DNA of 43,032 nt from a virus: positions 1 to 43,032 of IMG/VR virus record IMGVR_UViG_3300043774_001155. One strand, given 5' to 3'. This document shows, piece by piece, positions 8,220 to 15,991 of this stretch (its first letter is position 1; each line of letters starts with the position of its first letter). The notes beneath the pieces are model-generated. The model was not told the DNA's origin, did not search any database, and saw nothing but the letters and a program-made list of their open reading frames with translations. The translations under genes and the position numbers were made by a program.

Positions 8220-8236
8220 ATCTAATAGTATTAGAT
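8220..8236. repeat. 17-bp palindrome ATCTAATAGTATTAGAT
   Basis: Two 8-base arms perfectly complementary around a single central base, in the 67-base gap between the 514-aa gene (start 8184) and the DUF4494-like gene (stop 8252). No T-tract follows on either strand, so it is not an obvious terminator. An operator or transcript hairpin is possible. Confidence 0.5.
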
Positions 8237-8251
8237 CCCTCTATGAACACT

Positions 8252-8467
8252 CTATACAATCTCTGGGCCACCGATATACTCTAATATACCGCTTTTAGCC
8301 ACAGAACGGATTTCCCAGTCAAATGTGAATCCTTTAAAGTGATCTCTTACTTTTGCTTGAGACTCTTCTATCGTCTCAGCGTTTACCAGGTAAGTTTCGA
8401 TTTTTCCACGAACTTTACCGTTGTCATCTTCCATTGCAGTTCTTACTCTTACTGTCCAGTGTGCCAT
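8252..8467 (-). CDS. DUF4494-like small protein
   Basis: 71 residues: MAHWTVRVRTAMEDDNGKVR, then ETYLVNAETIEESQAKVRDH and a C-terminal beta segment ending near EYIGG. The order W-x-V-x-V, charged turn, E-x-YLV-x-A-x(3)-E, helix, beta strand is that of the DUF4494 family, a small Bacteroidota protein also carried by their phages. The biochemical role is unknown. Leader contains AAAACAAAAC upstream of the ATG. Confidence 0.6.
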   Translation of the reverse strand: MAHWTVRVRTAMEDDNGKVRGKIETYLVNAETIEESQAKVRDHFKGFTFDWEIRSVAKSGILEYIGGPEIV

Positions 8468-8491
8468 ATATGTTTTGTTTTAGTGTGTTAC

Positions 8492-8755
8492 TTAGTTTGA
8501 ACATTCGCTGCAGTGTGCAGAAAGTCCTTCTAACATTTCGGTTAACTTTGCGCTAGCCTCTTTCATGTAGCTTTCGGCAGTTTTCTCAGTCTCGTCGGCA
8601 TGGCAAGCAGCCATTTCTTTGCACATAGATTCTAGCATTTCATTGCATTTTTCTACCATGCTTTCGCTCATACAGCCTTTTGCTGATGATTCTGCCACCT
8701 TAGAGGTTTCTTTGGTGTTTTCAGCAAATTCGCTGAATGTCATTGTTGGTTTCAT
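8492..8755 (-). CDS. Cys-containing helical small protein, 87 aa
   Basis: Begins MKPTMTFSEFAENTKETS, weakly similar to the capsid-targeting pattern (aromatic-x2-Phe-x-Glu). The rest is helical and acidic with six Cys residues (GCMSESMVEKCNEMLESMCK, AACHADE, AHCSECSN). The Cys spacing does not match a known zinc finger. The leader has AAACAAACAAAA. Function unknown. Confidence 0.55.
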   Translation of the reverse strand: MKPTMTFSEFAENTKETSKVAESSAKGCMSESMVEKCNEMLESMCKEMAACHADETEKTAESYMKEASAKLTEMLEGLSAHCSECSN

Positions 8756-8773
8756 ATTTTTTTGTTTGTTTAT

Positions 8774-9769
8774 TTATCTCTCTTCCAGGAGTTTGTTTTC
8801 AAAGATGATGTTGCAAATCTCTCTTGAAATTGCAGTATCAGAAGGGAAGTGTATACCAGTTACTTCTCTACTGCGTGCAATCTTTTCGCCATGAGCCCGT
8901 AATTCTGTTGCAATTGCTGGATATTTATTTGCAAAATGTTCAGCCATTACAAAACCAGTTAGTGCATGGCCGCTTGGATATGCGGCGCTCATTGCATCAG
9001 TACGAATCAGTGGGTAAATTGGATAGTTGTAGTACTTTGCTAATTGATAAGGTCTTGGACGATTAATTACATCTTTCATAAAATGCAAAAGTCCTTCGGT
9101 CTGTGAATCAACACCAAAGAAGTCTCCCATACTTACTTCATGACCGTTTTCCGCCAAGATATCTAAAAAAGATTGAGCAAGGTTGCTAACGTCTTCCACA
9201 TATCGAGCGAATGTAATTTCTTCGGCAGTTGCTTTGGATGTCAGTTCTACCAATGCTTTCAAATCATTCTGAGTGGTTTCGCTGTCGTTGGCGGGTGCTT
9301 CTGCTCTCATTTTTTCTACAAGACCCTTTTCAATAAACCAATTTTTGATGTAGTCATCAGGCTCTTGCATAAGATCAAAATACTCTTTGGGGGGATTTCC
9401 ATAGTTAACCTGGTTGATGTTGATATTTTCATCCAGTACACCCATCTGAGATTCATATAGGTCAGTTTTCTTCTTTTTGCCTTTATCAGGTCCACCTTCA
9501 TGAGGTATCATACCCTGAGCAATCAGAGAGGTTTTAACGCCAAACGGAATTTCTTTACCATCTTCGTATTCCTTCTTATACTTTTGCAGAGTTTCCTCTT
9601 TGTATGGAGACTCCTTTTCACTTACTTGTGAGGTTTCATGTCCACACTTATGACAAGCATAAGGATCATTGCCGCCTGTGACAATATCCCATTTCCATCC
9701 ACAGTTATCGCAAATTACTTTGCCATTTGTGTTAACTCTTTCAGCTATGAATTCTCTGTAGTTTTTCAT
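8774..9769 (-). CDS. PAP2/class A acid phosphatase with N-terminal zinc-ribbon and CTS
   Basis: 331 residues. Residues 1-10, MKNYREFIAE, nearly match the T4 internal-protein capsid-targeting sequence as I recall it (MKTYQEFIAE), with cleavage expected after Glu10. Residues 20-42 carry C-x2-C and C-x2-C (ICDNCGWKWD, CHKCGHE), a zinc-ribbon seen in other phage proteins; residues 72-100 hold KEIPFGVKTSLIAQGMIPHE. Residues ~150-331 are a PAP2 phosphatase with all three signatures: K232-x6-RP (KDVINRPRP), PSGH at 265-268, and SR-x5-H-x3-D at 300-311 (SREVTGIHFPSD). This family removes phosphate from lipids, nucleotides or other small esters through a phospho-His. No membrane segments, so it should be soluble. 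I infer that it is packaged and injected. Confidence 0.85.
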   Translation of the reverse strand: MKNYREFIAERVNTNGKVICDNCGWKWDIVTGGNDPYACHKCGHETSQVSEKESPYKEETLQKYKKEYEDGKEIPFGVKTSLIAQGMIPHEGGPDKGKKKKTDLYESQMGVLDENININQVNYGNPPKEYFDLMQEPDDYIKNWFIEKGLVEKMRAEAPANDSETTQNDLKALVELTSKATAEEITFARYVEDVSNLAQSFLDILAENGHEVSMGDFFGVDSQTEGLLHFMKDVINRPRPYQLAKYYNYPIYPLIRTDAMSAAYPSGHALTGFVMAEHFANKYPAIATELRAHGEKIARSREVTGIHFPSDTAISREICNIIFENKLLEER

Positions 9770-10062
9770 TTATCAAGTAGGTCTTCTCTGCCGAGCTGTT
9801 TGTAAACCTCTTTGCGAGTTTTTTCCATTTTCTCAGCATATTCAGGGTCATCATTACGGTTAAACACAATTTGCTGTGTAAGACTTCCACTAATCTTTTT
9901 TAGATCCTTATCACGAGTTTTAATAAGCCAGGCAGCCAAGTCCTTGATGCCAAGGTCGCGAAAACGACCTTCGGCATCAGGCGCATCACTGTCTTTCCAT
10001 TCCGGAGCACCTTTTGGCTTTTTTTCATTCAGCCAATCTTCGTATAGTTTGACGATTTCCAT
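9766..10062 (-). CDS. Conserved phage protein, 98 aa, CTS-like start
   Basis: Begins MEIVKLYEDWLNEKKPKGAP: aromatic-x2-Trp-Leu-x-Glu, again like a capsid-targeting sequence with an L-x-E cleavage site. The core reads WKDSDAPDAEGRFRDLGIKD, then AAWLIKTRDKDLKKISGSLT and NRNDDPEYAEKMEKTRKEVY, a strongly patterned sequence typical of a conserved phage family of unknown function. It overlaps the phosphatase gene by 4 bases (ATGA), so the two are translationally coupled. Confidence 0.65.
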   Translation of the reverse strand: MEIVKLYEDWLNEKKPKGAPEWKDSDAPDAEGRFRDLGIKDLAAWLIKTRDKDLKKISGSLTQQIVFNRNDDPEYAEKMEKTRKEVYKQLGREDLLDK

Positions 10063-10068
10063 ACAGTT

Positions 10069-10902
10069 CTATTTTGTAAGTGCTGTGTAGTACTCTTTGA
10101 AATGCTTAATACGGTCGGCCAAACCAATGGTACCGCCGTTAACTCTTTTAGTTACTGCAGTAACTGTAGCATCATCTGCGCCTTTATCGCAAATAGCCCA
10201 AAGCTTATTTGAATCAAAGAAAAATGCAGCAGAAGCCAAAGGATATTTAGTTGCAACCAAATCAGGATTAGCAACAGTGTCTTCACCAATAAACTTAGCA
10301 AAAGCAGTGTAATTGCTTTTTCCTGTTAGTTGAATATATCCACGGCCACGAAATTTGAATCCTTCTTTAGATGCTTCATCTCCGTTCCCCATTCTAGAAG
10401 CGTAAACTCTAGATGCAATCTTTTCAGGTTGACGAGCATACGACTCATTAAGATTTCCAGGAAAGTATTTTCCAAAGATTTTCTTCAAACCATCTGCAGA
10501 GTAATTAAGGTTTTCACTTACTGCCTTGAACCCGCCAGACTCATGTCCACATTGAGAAAGGAAGTGAGCAAGTCTCAAATTGTTTGTGATATTGAATTTT
10601 GCAGCAGTATCAGGTATTTGAGCAATTACTGCATCAGGAACGTGTCCTTTCAAACCTTCAAGATTAAGACCTTCAACTTTCGGCGCTGGTGTTGAAGCCA
10701 CGGGCGCCGCAGGTGCAGCTGCTCCAAACAATTTACCCCATGTTCCATCACCTACAATACCGTCAGCAGTCAAGCCGTTTGCTTGTTGCCATGCAACTAC
10801 AGCAGCTTTGGTTTTAGGACCAAAATTTCCGGTTGGCTCTACGCCCAACTTTGCTTGGATTTTTTTAACGTCTTCTCCTTTTGAACCTTCTTTTAATAGC
10901 AT
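10069..10902 (-). CDS. Endolysin: peptidoglycan-binding domain plus GH19 chitinase-like domain
   Basis: 277 residues. Residues ~3-58 form a PG_binding_1 domain (KEGSKGEDVKKIQAKLGV, GNFGPKTKAAVVAWQQANGL, DGIVGDGTWGKLF). An Ala/Pro linker follows (60-76). Residues ~85-277 are a GH19-type muramidase/chitinase domain: FLSQCGHESGGFKAVSE puts the catalytic Glu at about 121 with a second acid near 130, and GRGYIQLTGKSNY is the family hallmark. No signal peptide, so access to the wall needs a holin; the holin-like gene is immediately upstream. Degrades host murein at lysis. Confidence 0.9.
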   Translation of the reverse strand: MLLKEGSKGEDVKKIQAKLGVEPTGNFGPKTKAAVVAWQQANGLTADGIVGDGTWGKLFGAAAPAAPVASTPAPKVEGLNLEGLKGHVPDAVIAQIPDTAAKFNITNNLRLAHFLSQCGHESGGFKAVSENLNYSADGLKKIFGKYFPGNLNESYARQPEKIASRVYASRMGNGDEASKEGFKFRGRGYIQLTGKSNYTAFAKFIGEDTVANPDLVATKYPLASAAFFFDSNKLWAICDKGADDATVTAVTKRVNGGTIGLADRIKHFKEYYTALTK

Positions 10903-10919
10903 ATCTTTTCTATATTATT

Positions 10920-11273
10920 TTAGCATTGACAAGGATCTTGTCCACATGATTCGCATGTTGATGAAGCTGCTTCAGGCTTAGTAGCTGTAGTAGCTGAATT
11001 GATGTCTTTTCTTGTTTTAACAAATTTGTCAACAGATGATAAACCAAGAGTTGCAAACGCAAGCAGAGCAACCGCATCTACCAAGTATTGTGCTGGCGCA
11101 ATGTCAGTAGTAGAAAAGCTGTTGTGATACATTGTAATGCACAATGTAAGAGCGCAAACAACACCTACAAATCTTTTTGATGATGGTGTGCCTGTTTCAT
11201 CTTTGAAAAGACCAGCTAACCACGTTGTAGATCCACTAGAGATCTCCTTAATGATTGAAAAAAACTTTTTCAT
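10920..11273 (-). CDS. Holin-like two-helix membrane protein with Cys-rich tail
   Basis: 117 residues. Two membrane segments are visible at about 33-50 (RFVGVVCALTLCITMY) and 62-82 (YLVDAVALLAFATLGLSSV), preceded by a charged N-terminus and followed by a polar tail ending CESCGQDPCQC. Size, topology and position immediately before the endolysin fit a holin. The C-terminal cluster of four Cys is unusual and may bind metal or form disulfides. A second two-helix protein at 16714-17082 is a rival holin candidate. Confidence 0.65.
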   Translation of the reverse strand: MKKFFSIIKEISSGSTTWLAGLFKDETGTPSSKRFVGVVCALTLCITMYHNSFSTTDIAPAQYLVDAVALLAFATLGLSSVDKFVKTRKDINSATTATKPEAASSTCESCGQDPCQC

Positions 11274-11304
11274 GTTTTGTGTGATTTATTTTATTTATCC
11301 ATTG

Positions 11305-11772
11305 TTAGTCTTTGAGTTTGGACCTATAGAGAATGATCTTATCAATGGCATTCTGAAAGAGCCAGCTCTCAACGTATGGAAGCTTGCAAATAAACTCGTA
11401 TTCTTTTAAGTAGCATTCGTATTCTTCACGATTTGGATCCAAAATTGTGCCATGATTGAATAGGTACAAATGATAAGATTCATGAACAAGTACGCATGCT
11501 ATATTATTGATAGAGTTTAATTTGAATTCTTTTGTAGAAATGGATATTGTATGCGGCGTGTATGTTGTTGAAAAATTGCCTAAGGTATAGTCTATGGTTT
11601 TGCAATTTTCAATCAAAATTTGATATGAGACGCTATCAGTGTCCTTAATAAGTTGAATTGCTGAATCAACTTTGGCGTTCCACCCATCACCAGCATCCAC
11701 GACTTTAATTTGTGCAAAAACGCTGTTTGCAAAGAAGAGAAAAATAAACGCTATGGCATTTGCAATACGCAT
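11305..11772 (-). CDS. Exported HExxH metallopeptidase-like protein
   Basis: 155 residues with a clear signal peptide (hydrophobic 5-18, cleavage after SVFA). Residues 93-105 read CVLVHESYHLYLF, containing H97-E98-x2-H101, the zinc-binding motif of gluzincin-type peptidases; acidic residues around 116-124 (REEYECYLKEYEF) could give the third ligand. The protein is short for a full peptidase, so it may be a minimal one or a degenerate relative. It overlaps the preceding secreted gene by 22 bases. Target unknown; periplasm or outside by the signal peptide. Confidence 0.6.
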   Translation of the reverse strand: MRIANAIAFIFLFFANSVFAQIKVVDAGDGWNAKVDSAIQLIKDTDSVSYQILIENCKTIDYTLGNFSTTYTPHTISISTKEFKLNSINNIACVLVHESYHLYLFNHGTILDPNREEYECYLKEYEFICKLPYVESWLFQNAIDKIILYRSKLKD

Positions 11773-12206
11773 TGTTCAATCGCTTTTTTAAGTGCAGAAG
11801 ATACGGTCATCTTCTGAAATGGTATGGAGCCTTCAACAACTTCAAGCATAACTGTTCGTATTTCAGTGTCTGATTCTCCGTAGGCTTCATATTTCTTTCC
11901 ATCATAATGGATTCGTACCCCAACTTGAGTAATTTGATTTGTTTTTTCAACACCTACAATTCTAACGGTAGTTTTAGGAAGCCCAAAGAAAAAGACCTCT
12001 ACATGAAGAGGCAGGCCGCTTTCTGATATGCAATACTTTTCAGAAAGCATATCCTCTGTCATTTGTTTGATCCCAAACCGAATATCTCTCTTACCAAGAT
12101 CTTTAAATTTGGCAGTGGAATAAACAGAGTCTACTGACAAACAATTTTGTGCTTGCGCTGAAATTGTAAACAAAGCCAGTATAAAAAGAAAGATTAGTTT
12201 TCTCAT
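11751..12206 (-). CDS. Exported protein, 151 aa, possibly distant CsgG relative
   Basis: Signal peptide 1-19 (MRKLIFLFILALFTISAQAQ). The mature part has a stretch TTVRIVGVEKTNQITQVGVR followed by IHYDGKKYEAYGESDTEIRT and a C-terminal helix (SSALKKAIEQCVLQM). The order TQ[IV]-x-[VL]-G[VL]-, a Gly/Glu-rich turn, then a terminal helix also occurs in the CsgG homologue at 15992-16711 (TQITRLGLQVKF ... SLETASARIVQRM), so a diverged relation is possible but weak. Cys residues at both ends could pair. Role unknown; part of the exported-protein block. Confidence 0.5.
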   Translation of the reverse strand: MRKLIFLFILALFTISAQAQNCLSVDSVYSTAKFKDLGKRDIRFGIKQMTEDMLSEKYCISESGLPLHVEVFFFGLPKTTVRIVGVEKTNQITQVGVRIHYDGKKYEAYGESDTEIRTVMLEVVEGSIPFQKMTVSSALKKAIEQCVLQMP

Positions 12207-12793
12207 TTTATGCGATATTTTTTGTAGTCAGTTGAAAGTGGTTTTTCATTTTTGAAATAATAGACCTCAGTCGTCTTACCGTATTTGATGGTCTTAAAGT
12301 AACCATCTGGAATAGTTGCTCCAGTTGGAAGAACTATAGATTTTGCACTATAAACACAACGTATTTCAACCACCACATTTTTATGAGTCTTTGCAAGTTC
12401 TCTTTCGTATGCTTCCAGCAACCTCCAGGTTGTGCGGTTAAGATTTTCTTGTTGAAGCGAGCAATTCAAGTAGCTGAACGTTTTAAGAAGAGTTTCTCGA
12501 GTGCAGTTAAAGTCCGCGGCCGGAGCCATGTGGCCTTTGTCATACGGGTTATTGTAATAGTCGTTATTGTCTGATGTCAAAATGCTATCACAAACATAAA
12601 AGTCCATGCCAGATCTAGAAGCAGAACCAGTTGGACATTGCACGGTATATTTTACAAACTTGGGTTGCTGCAATTTTTCTGAGTACACAACTTCAAATAT
12701 GTCAGTTTTGATGTAGATGGAGTCTCTTAAAACTTTTTGAGCGTTTGCCAGGATTGGCGCAACAAATAATAGTAGAAATAGAAGTTTTTTCAT
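12203..12793 (-). CDS. Exported DNA/RNA non-specific endonuclease (NUC1, His-Me finger)
   Basis: 196 residues with signal peptide 1-18 (cleavage after NAQ). The His-Me finger is visible: YDKGHMAPAADF at ~84-95 (family DRGHxxP, Arg replaced by Lys, catalytic His88), then YLNCSLQQENLNRTTWRLLE (108-127) with the metal-binding Asn of the N-x4-Q-x3-N signature, and IPDGYFKTIKY near the C-terminus. This family (Serratia nuclease, EndoG) cuts DNA and RNA without sequence preference. With a signal peptide it acts in the periplasm or outside. It might clear host or competitor DNA at the cell surface, or act at lysis. Overlaps the next gene by 4 bases. Confidence 0.85.
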   Translation of the reverse strand: MKKLLFLLLFVAPILANAQKVLRDSIYIKTDIFEVVYSEKLQQPKFVKYTVQCPTGSASRSGMDFYVCDSILTSDNNDYYNNPYDKGHMAPAADFNCTRETLLKTFSYLNCSLQQENLNRTTWRLLEAYERELAKTHKNVVVEIRCVYSAKSIVLPTGATIPDGYFKTIKYGKTTEVYYFKNEKPLSTDYKKYRIK

Positions 12794-12809
12794 AGTTTGA
12801 AATTGTTTT

Positions 12810-14483
12810 TTAGTAGTTTACTTGACCTGCATATCCAGGTGCTATTAGGTATAAGTTTAAAGATCCACCGCTAATAGGAGAATTTACTGTATATGAACTT
12901 ACTCCAGGATAAGTAGACTTAAGATTTGTAGTTCCGCTATTAAGAGCAGAATACTGTGCTGTGGTATACAAAGCAGATGGCAAAGTAGATACCCATGAAT
13001 TGAATCTACCTTGTCTTTTAGCACTTATGTAATACTTATCAGTAATTGTAAGTCGCCCATCATTATTTACATCATACATATTCCAATGCAAGCTTTTTCT
13101 TATCGTAATTCCAAGTATTACATTTCCTATTGCTGCTAAGTCGGATTGCTGAATTAACGTAGTAGGATTCCCAGCGTCAACTTGTATGTACCATTCTGTT
13201 GCTGGATTGGTTGACTGGCTAAAACTCCAATATCCAGAAGAATTGGTATAAACGGTTTGGTGTAGGATCCAAGGAGTAAATGTAACCACATAGTCAAATT
13301 CAATTACATAAGGAAGCGAAGTATTTGGTAAGTCATTCCATTTACCACCGCCTACAAATTGAGCGTAATCTTCATTGCCAGAATTATTAGGTTCTCCGCC
13401 ATTCCAATTGGTGTATTGATTTGTTTTATATCGATACGCATAGAGATTGTACGTTCTATCCAATTCATCTATAGTCAAAGCTCTATTAAAAACTTGAAAA
13501 CTTCCTAAACGAAATGCCCCATATCCACCGTGCCCCATATTAGTGGCATCAGACAGACCGAGTGCAAAATGCTCGCCATTTCCATATAAATGAGCAGCTT
13601 GCCTTGCAAAAGCAATTGATCCAAAATTTACATTATTCAGATAGCCTCTCATTGTAGTGCCATCATAAGTTACTGCAATTAAATGCCAAGCATTAAGTGT
13701 AATAGCAGTACTTAGTTGTGTAATGCCAATCCCATTCCAAAATCCTACTCTCAGCGTATTACTACCAGTAATTTCAATTACCGATTCATGCCAGCCTGAA
13801 GATGGACTACCCACGCCAAGCTCAGATGCAATAACACCATTTCCTGTAGGATAAACCCAAGCCAATAGAGTTATAGCACTAGTGGAACCCATTTTGCTAG
13901 ATAAATTATTTGTAATAGCATATGTAGTAGATCCATTAAATGTTAAGTATTTGCCTCCCGTGCTTGTATAAGTAGGTGTATTGTAAAGAGTTGCATGCAC
14001 CGGTGAAGCTGTGATGTCTGATAAGGTAGTTCCGCTAACATAAGAAGAAACATCGTAATCTGCTTGTAAGTTTGTTGTTACTTTGGATTCGGTCCATCGG
14101 TAACCACCATTTGGTTCAGAATAGGTGTAACCAGCAACTCTATCCTGGTAATAACCAATCCATCCAGATGGCCATGTGTTAAAAAGGAAATTGTTTTCTG
14201 CTAAATTGGAAACCGTCGCAAGATGCCCACCCATGTTTTCACAAGCAGCCTTTGCAGCAGTCCAAGTCATAGACCCTGTTGAACGATAATAAGAGTGTCC
14301 ATTGTAATTGGTCTGTGATGTAAACCCTGATAAAGTAGGTGTGGTTCTTTTGTAAAGTTTGACCGGTACGTTTACAGCGCCTGAACCATTTGCGTTATAC
14401 ACATAACCAGAATATGTAAAGGTTTGAGCAAACAAATCTCCAATTCCAAGTAAAAGCGCAAATACAAAAATCTTTAGCTTCAT
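12810..14483 (-). CDS. Exported protein: LamG domain nested in a C-type lectin domain, plus dockerin-like repeat
   Basis: 557 residues, signal peptide 1-20. Residues 58-138 are the first half of a C-type lectin fold (GHSYYRSTGSMTWTAAKAAC, GGHLATVSNLAEN, YRWTES). Residues ~140-350 form a LamG/concanavalin-like domain (YLTFNGSTTYAI, ITLLAWVYPTGNGVI, AWHLIAVTYDG, FQVFNRALTIDEL). Residues 355-398 complete the lectin: TNWNGGEPNNSGNEDYAQF, KWNDLPN, YVIEF. Flanking stretches 21-50 and 400-437 look like two halves of one beta-sandwich, so the lectin itself may be inserted. A dockerin-like calcium loop (DVNNDGRLTITDKY) is at 471-484. No T9SS domain at the end. Likely binds glycans; ATGA overlap with the gene behind it. 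Confidence 0.75.
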   Translation of the reverse strand: MKLKIFVFALLLGIGDLFAQTFTYSGYVYNANGSGAVNVPVKLYKRTTPTLSGFTSQTNYNGHSYYRSTGSMTWTAAKAACENMGGHLATVSNLAENNFLFNTWPSGWIGYYQDRVAGYTYSEPNGGYRWTESKVTTNLQADYDVSSYVSGTTLSDITASPVHATLYNTPTYTSTGGKYLTFNGSTTYAITNNLSSKMGSTSAITLLAWVYPTGNGVIASELGVGSPSSGWHESVIEITGSNTLRVGFWNGIGITQLSTAITLNAWHLIAVTYDGTTMRGYLNNVNFGSIAFARQAAHLYGNGEHFALGLSDATNMGHGGYGAFRLGSFQVFNRALTIDELDRTYNLYAYRYKTNQYTNWNGGEPNNSGNEDYAQFVGGGKWNDLPNTSLPYVIEFDYVVTFTPWILHQTVYTNSSGYWSFSQSTNPATEWYIQVDAGNPTTLIQQSDLAAIGNVILGITIRKSLHWNMYDVNNDGRLTITDKYYISAKRQGRFNSWVSTLPSALYTTAQYSALNSGTTNLKSTYPGVSSYTVNSPISGGSLNLYLIAPGYAGQVNY

Positions 14484-15991
14484 AGCAAAAACCGAGTACC
14501 CATCATAACGGTATAGTTAAGAGCGTTTTCCTGAATAGCCCACGCGCCGCCGCCATTGATGTTTATTTTGAATTTTTTCGTTATGCCAATGTTAGTTCCA
14601 ATAATAGGTAGAACTACATGTGGTGATTTTAAGAGTATGTCATTGTAATAACTTACATAAGGTGCATAAACATACAGACCCATAAGTTTAATGTCTAGTC
14701 TCTTTCCAATTTTTAGATCGTACATGGCCCCTGCTATTGCAGCGGTTCCTACAAAAGGTTCTCCGTAAACAGAACCTGCGGAAGCTGTTAGCATATAAAG
14801 AGCTTTTATCTTTTTCTTTTTGTCCAAGTCCCACATTTGGCCAAGAGCAAGCGTGCCATAAACAGTTGGCTTTCTGTCAAAACCAATAGTAAGAGAAGTA
14901 GAAATTAAGTCAATTCTACGCTTTCTTATGAAAGCATAAAATCCACTAATGTTTGGTCCTCTTAGAGCAGTTGTATAATCAACAAGTACTCCATGAGCTC
15001 GTGCACCATCCCACCTTGCTGATGTATAGCCTCCGGTAAATTTACCGCCATAGTCTACATCAGAGTTTTTGAAATTAAAGCCTACAAAATCACTGCTCGC
15101 TATAACATTTGGTCTATTTCCATTCTTATTGGAGGCGGATTGAACATTATTTGTAGTCGACCCAATTATGTTAGTCTTTCCACCACCAGATTCTTCTGTT
15201 TTTGGATCTTCCGTTGTACTCCCAGAACCATTTGATCCTCCATTAGATCCAGAGCCGCCAGAACCATTTGATCCTCCATTAGATCCAGAGCCGCCAGAAC
15301 CATTTGATCCTCCATTAGATCCAGAGCCATTTGAGCTGCCGGGCGGATTTGATCCTTGCTGGCCCTGTCCTCCATTGGATTCAGACCCACCAGCTGGATT
15401 TGAACCTTGCTGACCTTGCTCGCCAGATGGATTTGTTGAGCTTCCACTTCCGGGGTCTTGAGAACCTACCTGTCCTTGTCCTTGCGACGCATTTCCGCTA
15501 TTGCTTTGACCAGAGGTATTGACACCACCAGTCCCATTAGAACCAGAATTATTTGATGAATTTCCATTTTTCTTACCTTCTTTTTTCCCATTAGTTGCTC
15601 TAGATGCATTGTCAACTCCTGAAAGAATGTTAGTAGAACCTCCTGCCAGGTCTTTAACCGCATCCAAGGAATTAATGATGCTTAAAAAGTTTAGTGTAGT
15701 TCCTTGAGCTATATTAATACCAGTCGGTAGACCGATAACAGTAGCGCATGGGTTATTCCCACCAAAAGAACCATAAACGCCTTGAGCCCAGTTCTCAAAA
15801 GTCCCGCTATAAAAATCTCCAGGCTGAAACGTATTTACCTGACCATAGTATGTTACCGTGATTCCATTTGATGGCACTACAAGAGTTTTTGTAACTCCGG
15901 TGCATGGATCCGTGTATGAGTAGTTTACCTGCCCATAAGAAATAATAGGCAAGAGTATTGATAGTATGACAAGCAGGAGTTTTGCATTCAT
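14480..15991 (-). CDS. Exported protein with Gly/Ser/Asn repeats and outer-membrane-barrel-like C-terminus
   Basis: 503 residues, signal peptide 1-20 (cleavage near SYGQ). Residues 21-100 form a small domain with two Cys (DPCTG, NNPCATV). Residues ~130-270 are low-complexity Gly/Ser/Asn/Gln, including three exact 12-residue repeats. Residues ~295-503 alternate strands and turns (VYGTLALGQMWDLDKKKKIK, SAGSVYGEPFVGTAAIAGAM, LDIKLMGLYVYAPYVSYYND), ending MMGTRFLL with a terminal hydrophobic residue, as in outer-membrane barrels. It directly follows the CsgG homologue (1-base gap), so it may be that pore's partner or substrate. Function unproven. Confidence 0.55.
   Translation of the reverse strand: MNAKLLLVILSILLPIISYGQVNYSYTDPCTGVTKTLVVPSNGITVTYYGQVNTFQPGDFYSGTFENWAQGVYGSFGGNNPCATVIGLPTGINIAQGTTLNFLSIINSLDAVKDLAGGSTNILSGVDNASRATNGKKEGKKNGNSSNNSGSNGTGGVNTSGQSNSGNASQGQGQVGSQDPGSGSSTNPSGEQGQQGSNPAGGSESNGGQGQQGSNPPGSSNGSGSNGGSNGSGGSGSNGGSNGSGGSGSNGGSNGSGSTTEDPKTEESGGGKTNIIGSTTNNVQSASNKNGNRPNVIASSDFVGFNFKNSDVDYGGKFTGGYTSARWDGARAHGVLVDYTTALRGPNISGFYAFIRKRRIDLISTSLTIGFDRKPTVYGTLALGQMWDLDKKKKIKALYMLTASAGSVYGEPFVGTAAIAGAMYDLKIGKRLDIKLMGLYVYAPYVSYYNDILLKSPHVVLPIIGTNIGITKKFKININGGGAWAIQENALNYTVMMGTRFLL
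15222..15329. repeat. Three tandem 36-bp direct repeats in coding sequence
   Basis: Units at 15222-15257, 15258-15293 and 15294-15329; the first two are identical, and the third differs only in its last base. They are in frame and encode a 12-residue Gly/Ser/Asn unit three times inside the 503-aa exported protein. Recent slippage or duplication is likely. There are no spacers, so this is not a CRISPR array. Confidence 0.9.

Noticed and set aside
15222-15329. Repeated 36-base units as a CRISPR array
   Set aside because: The units are contiguous with no spacers and are in frame, encoding Gly/Ser/Asn repeats of a secreted protein.
15168-15413. Rightward Pro-rich frame
   Set aside because: It is the complement of the Gly/Ser-rich repeats of the leftward gene, with no start signal of its own.
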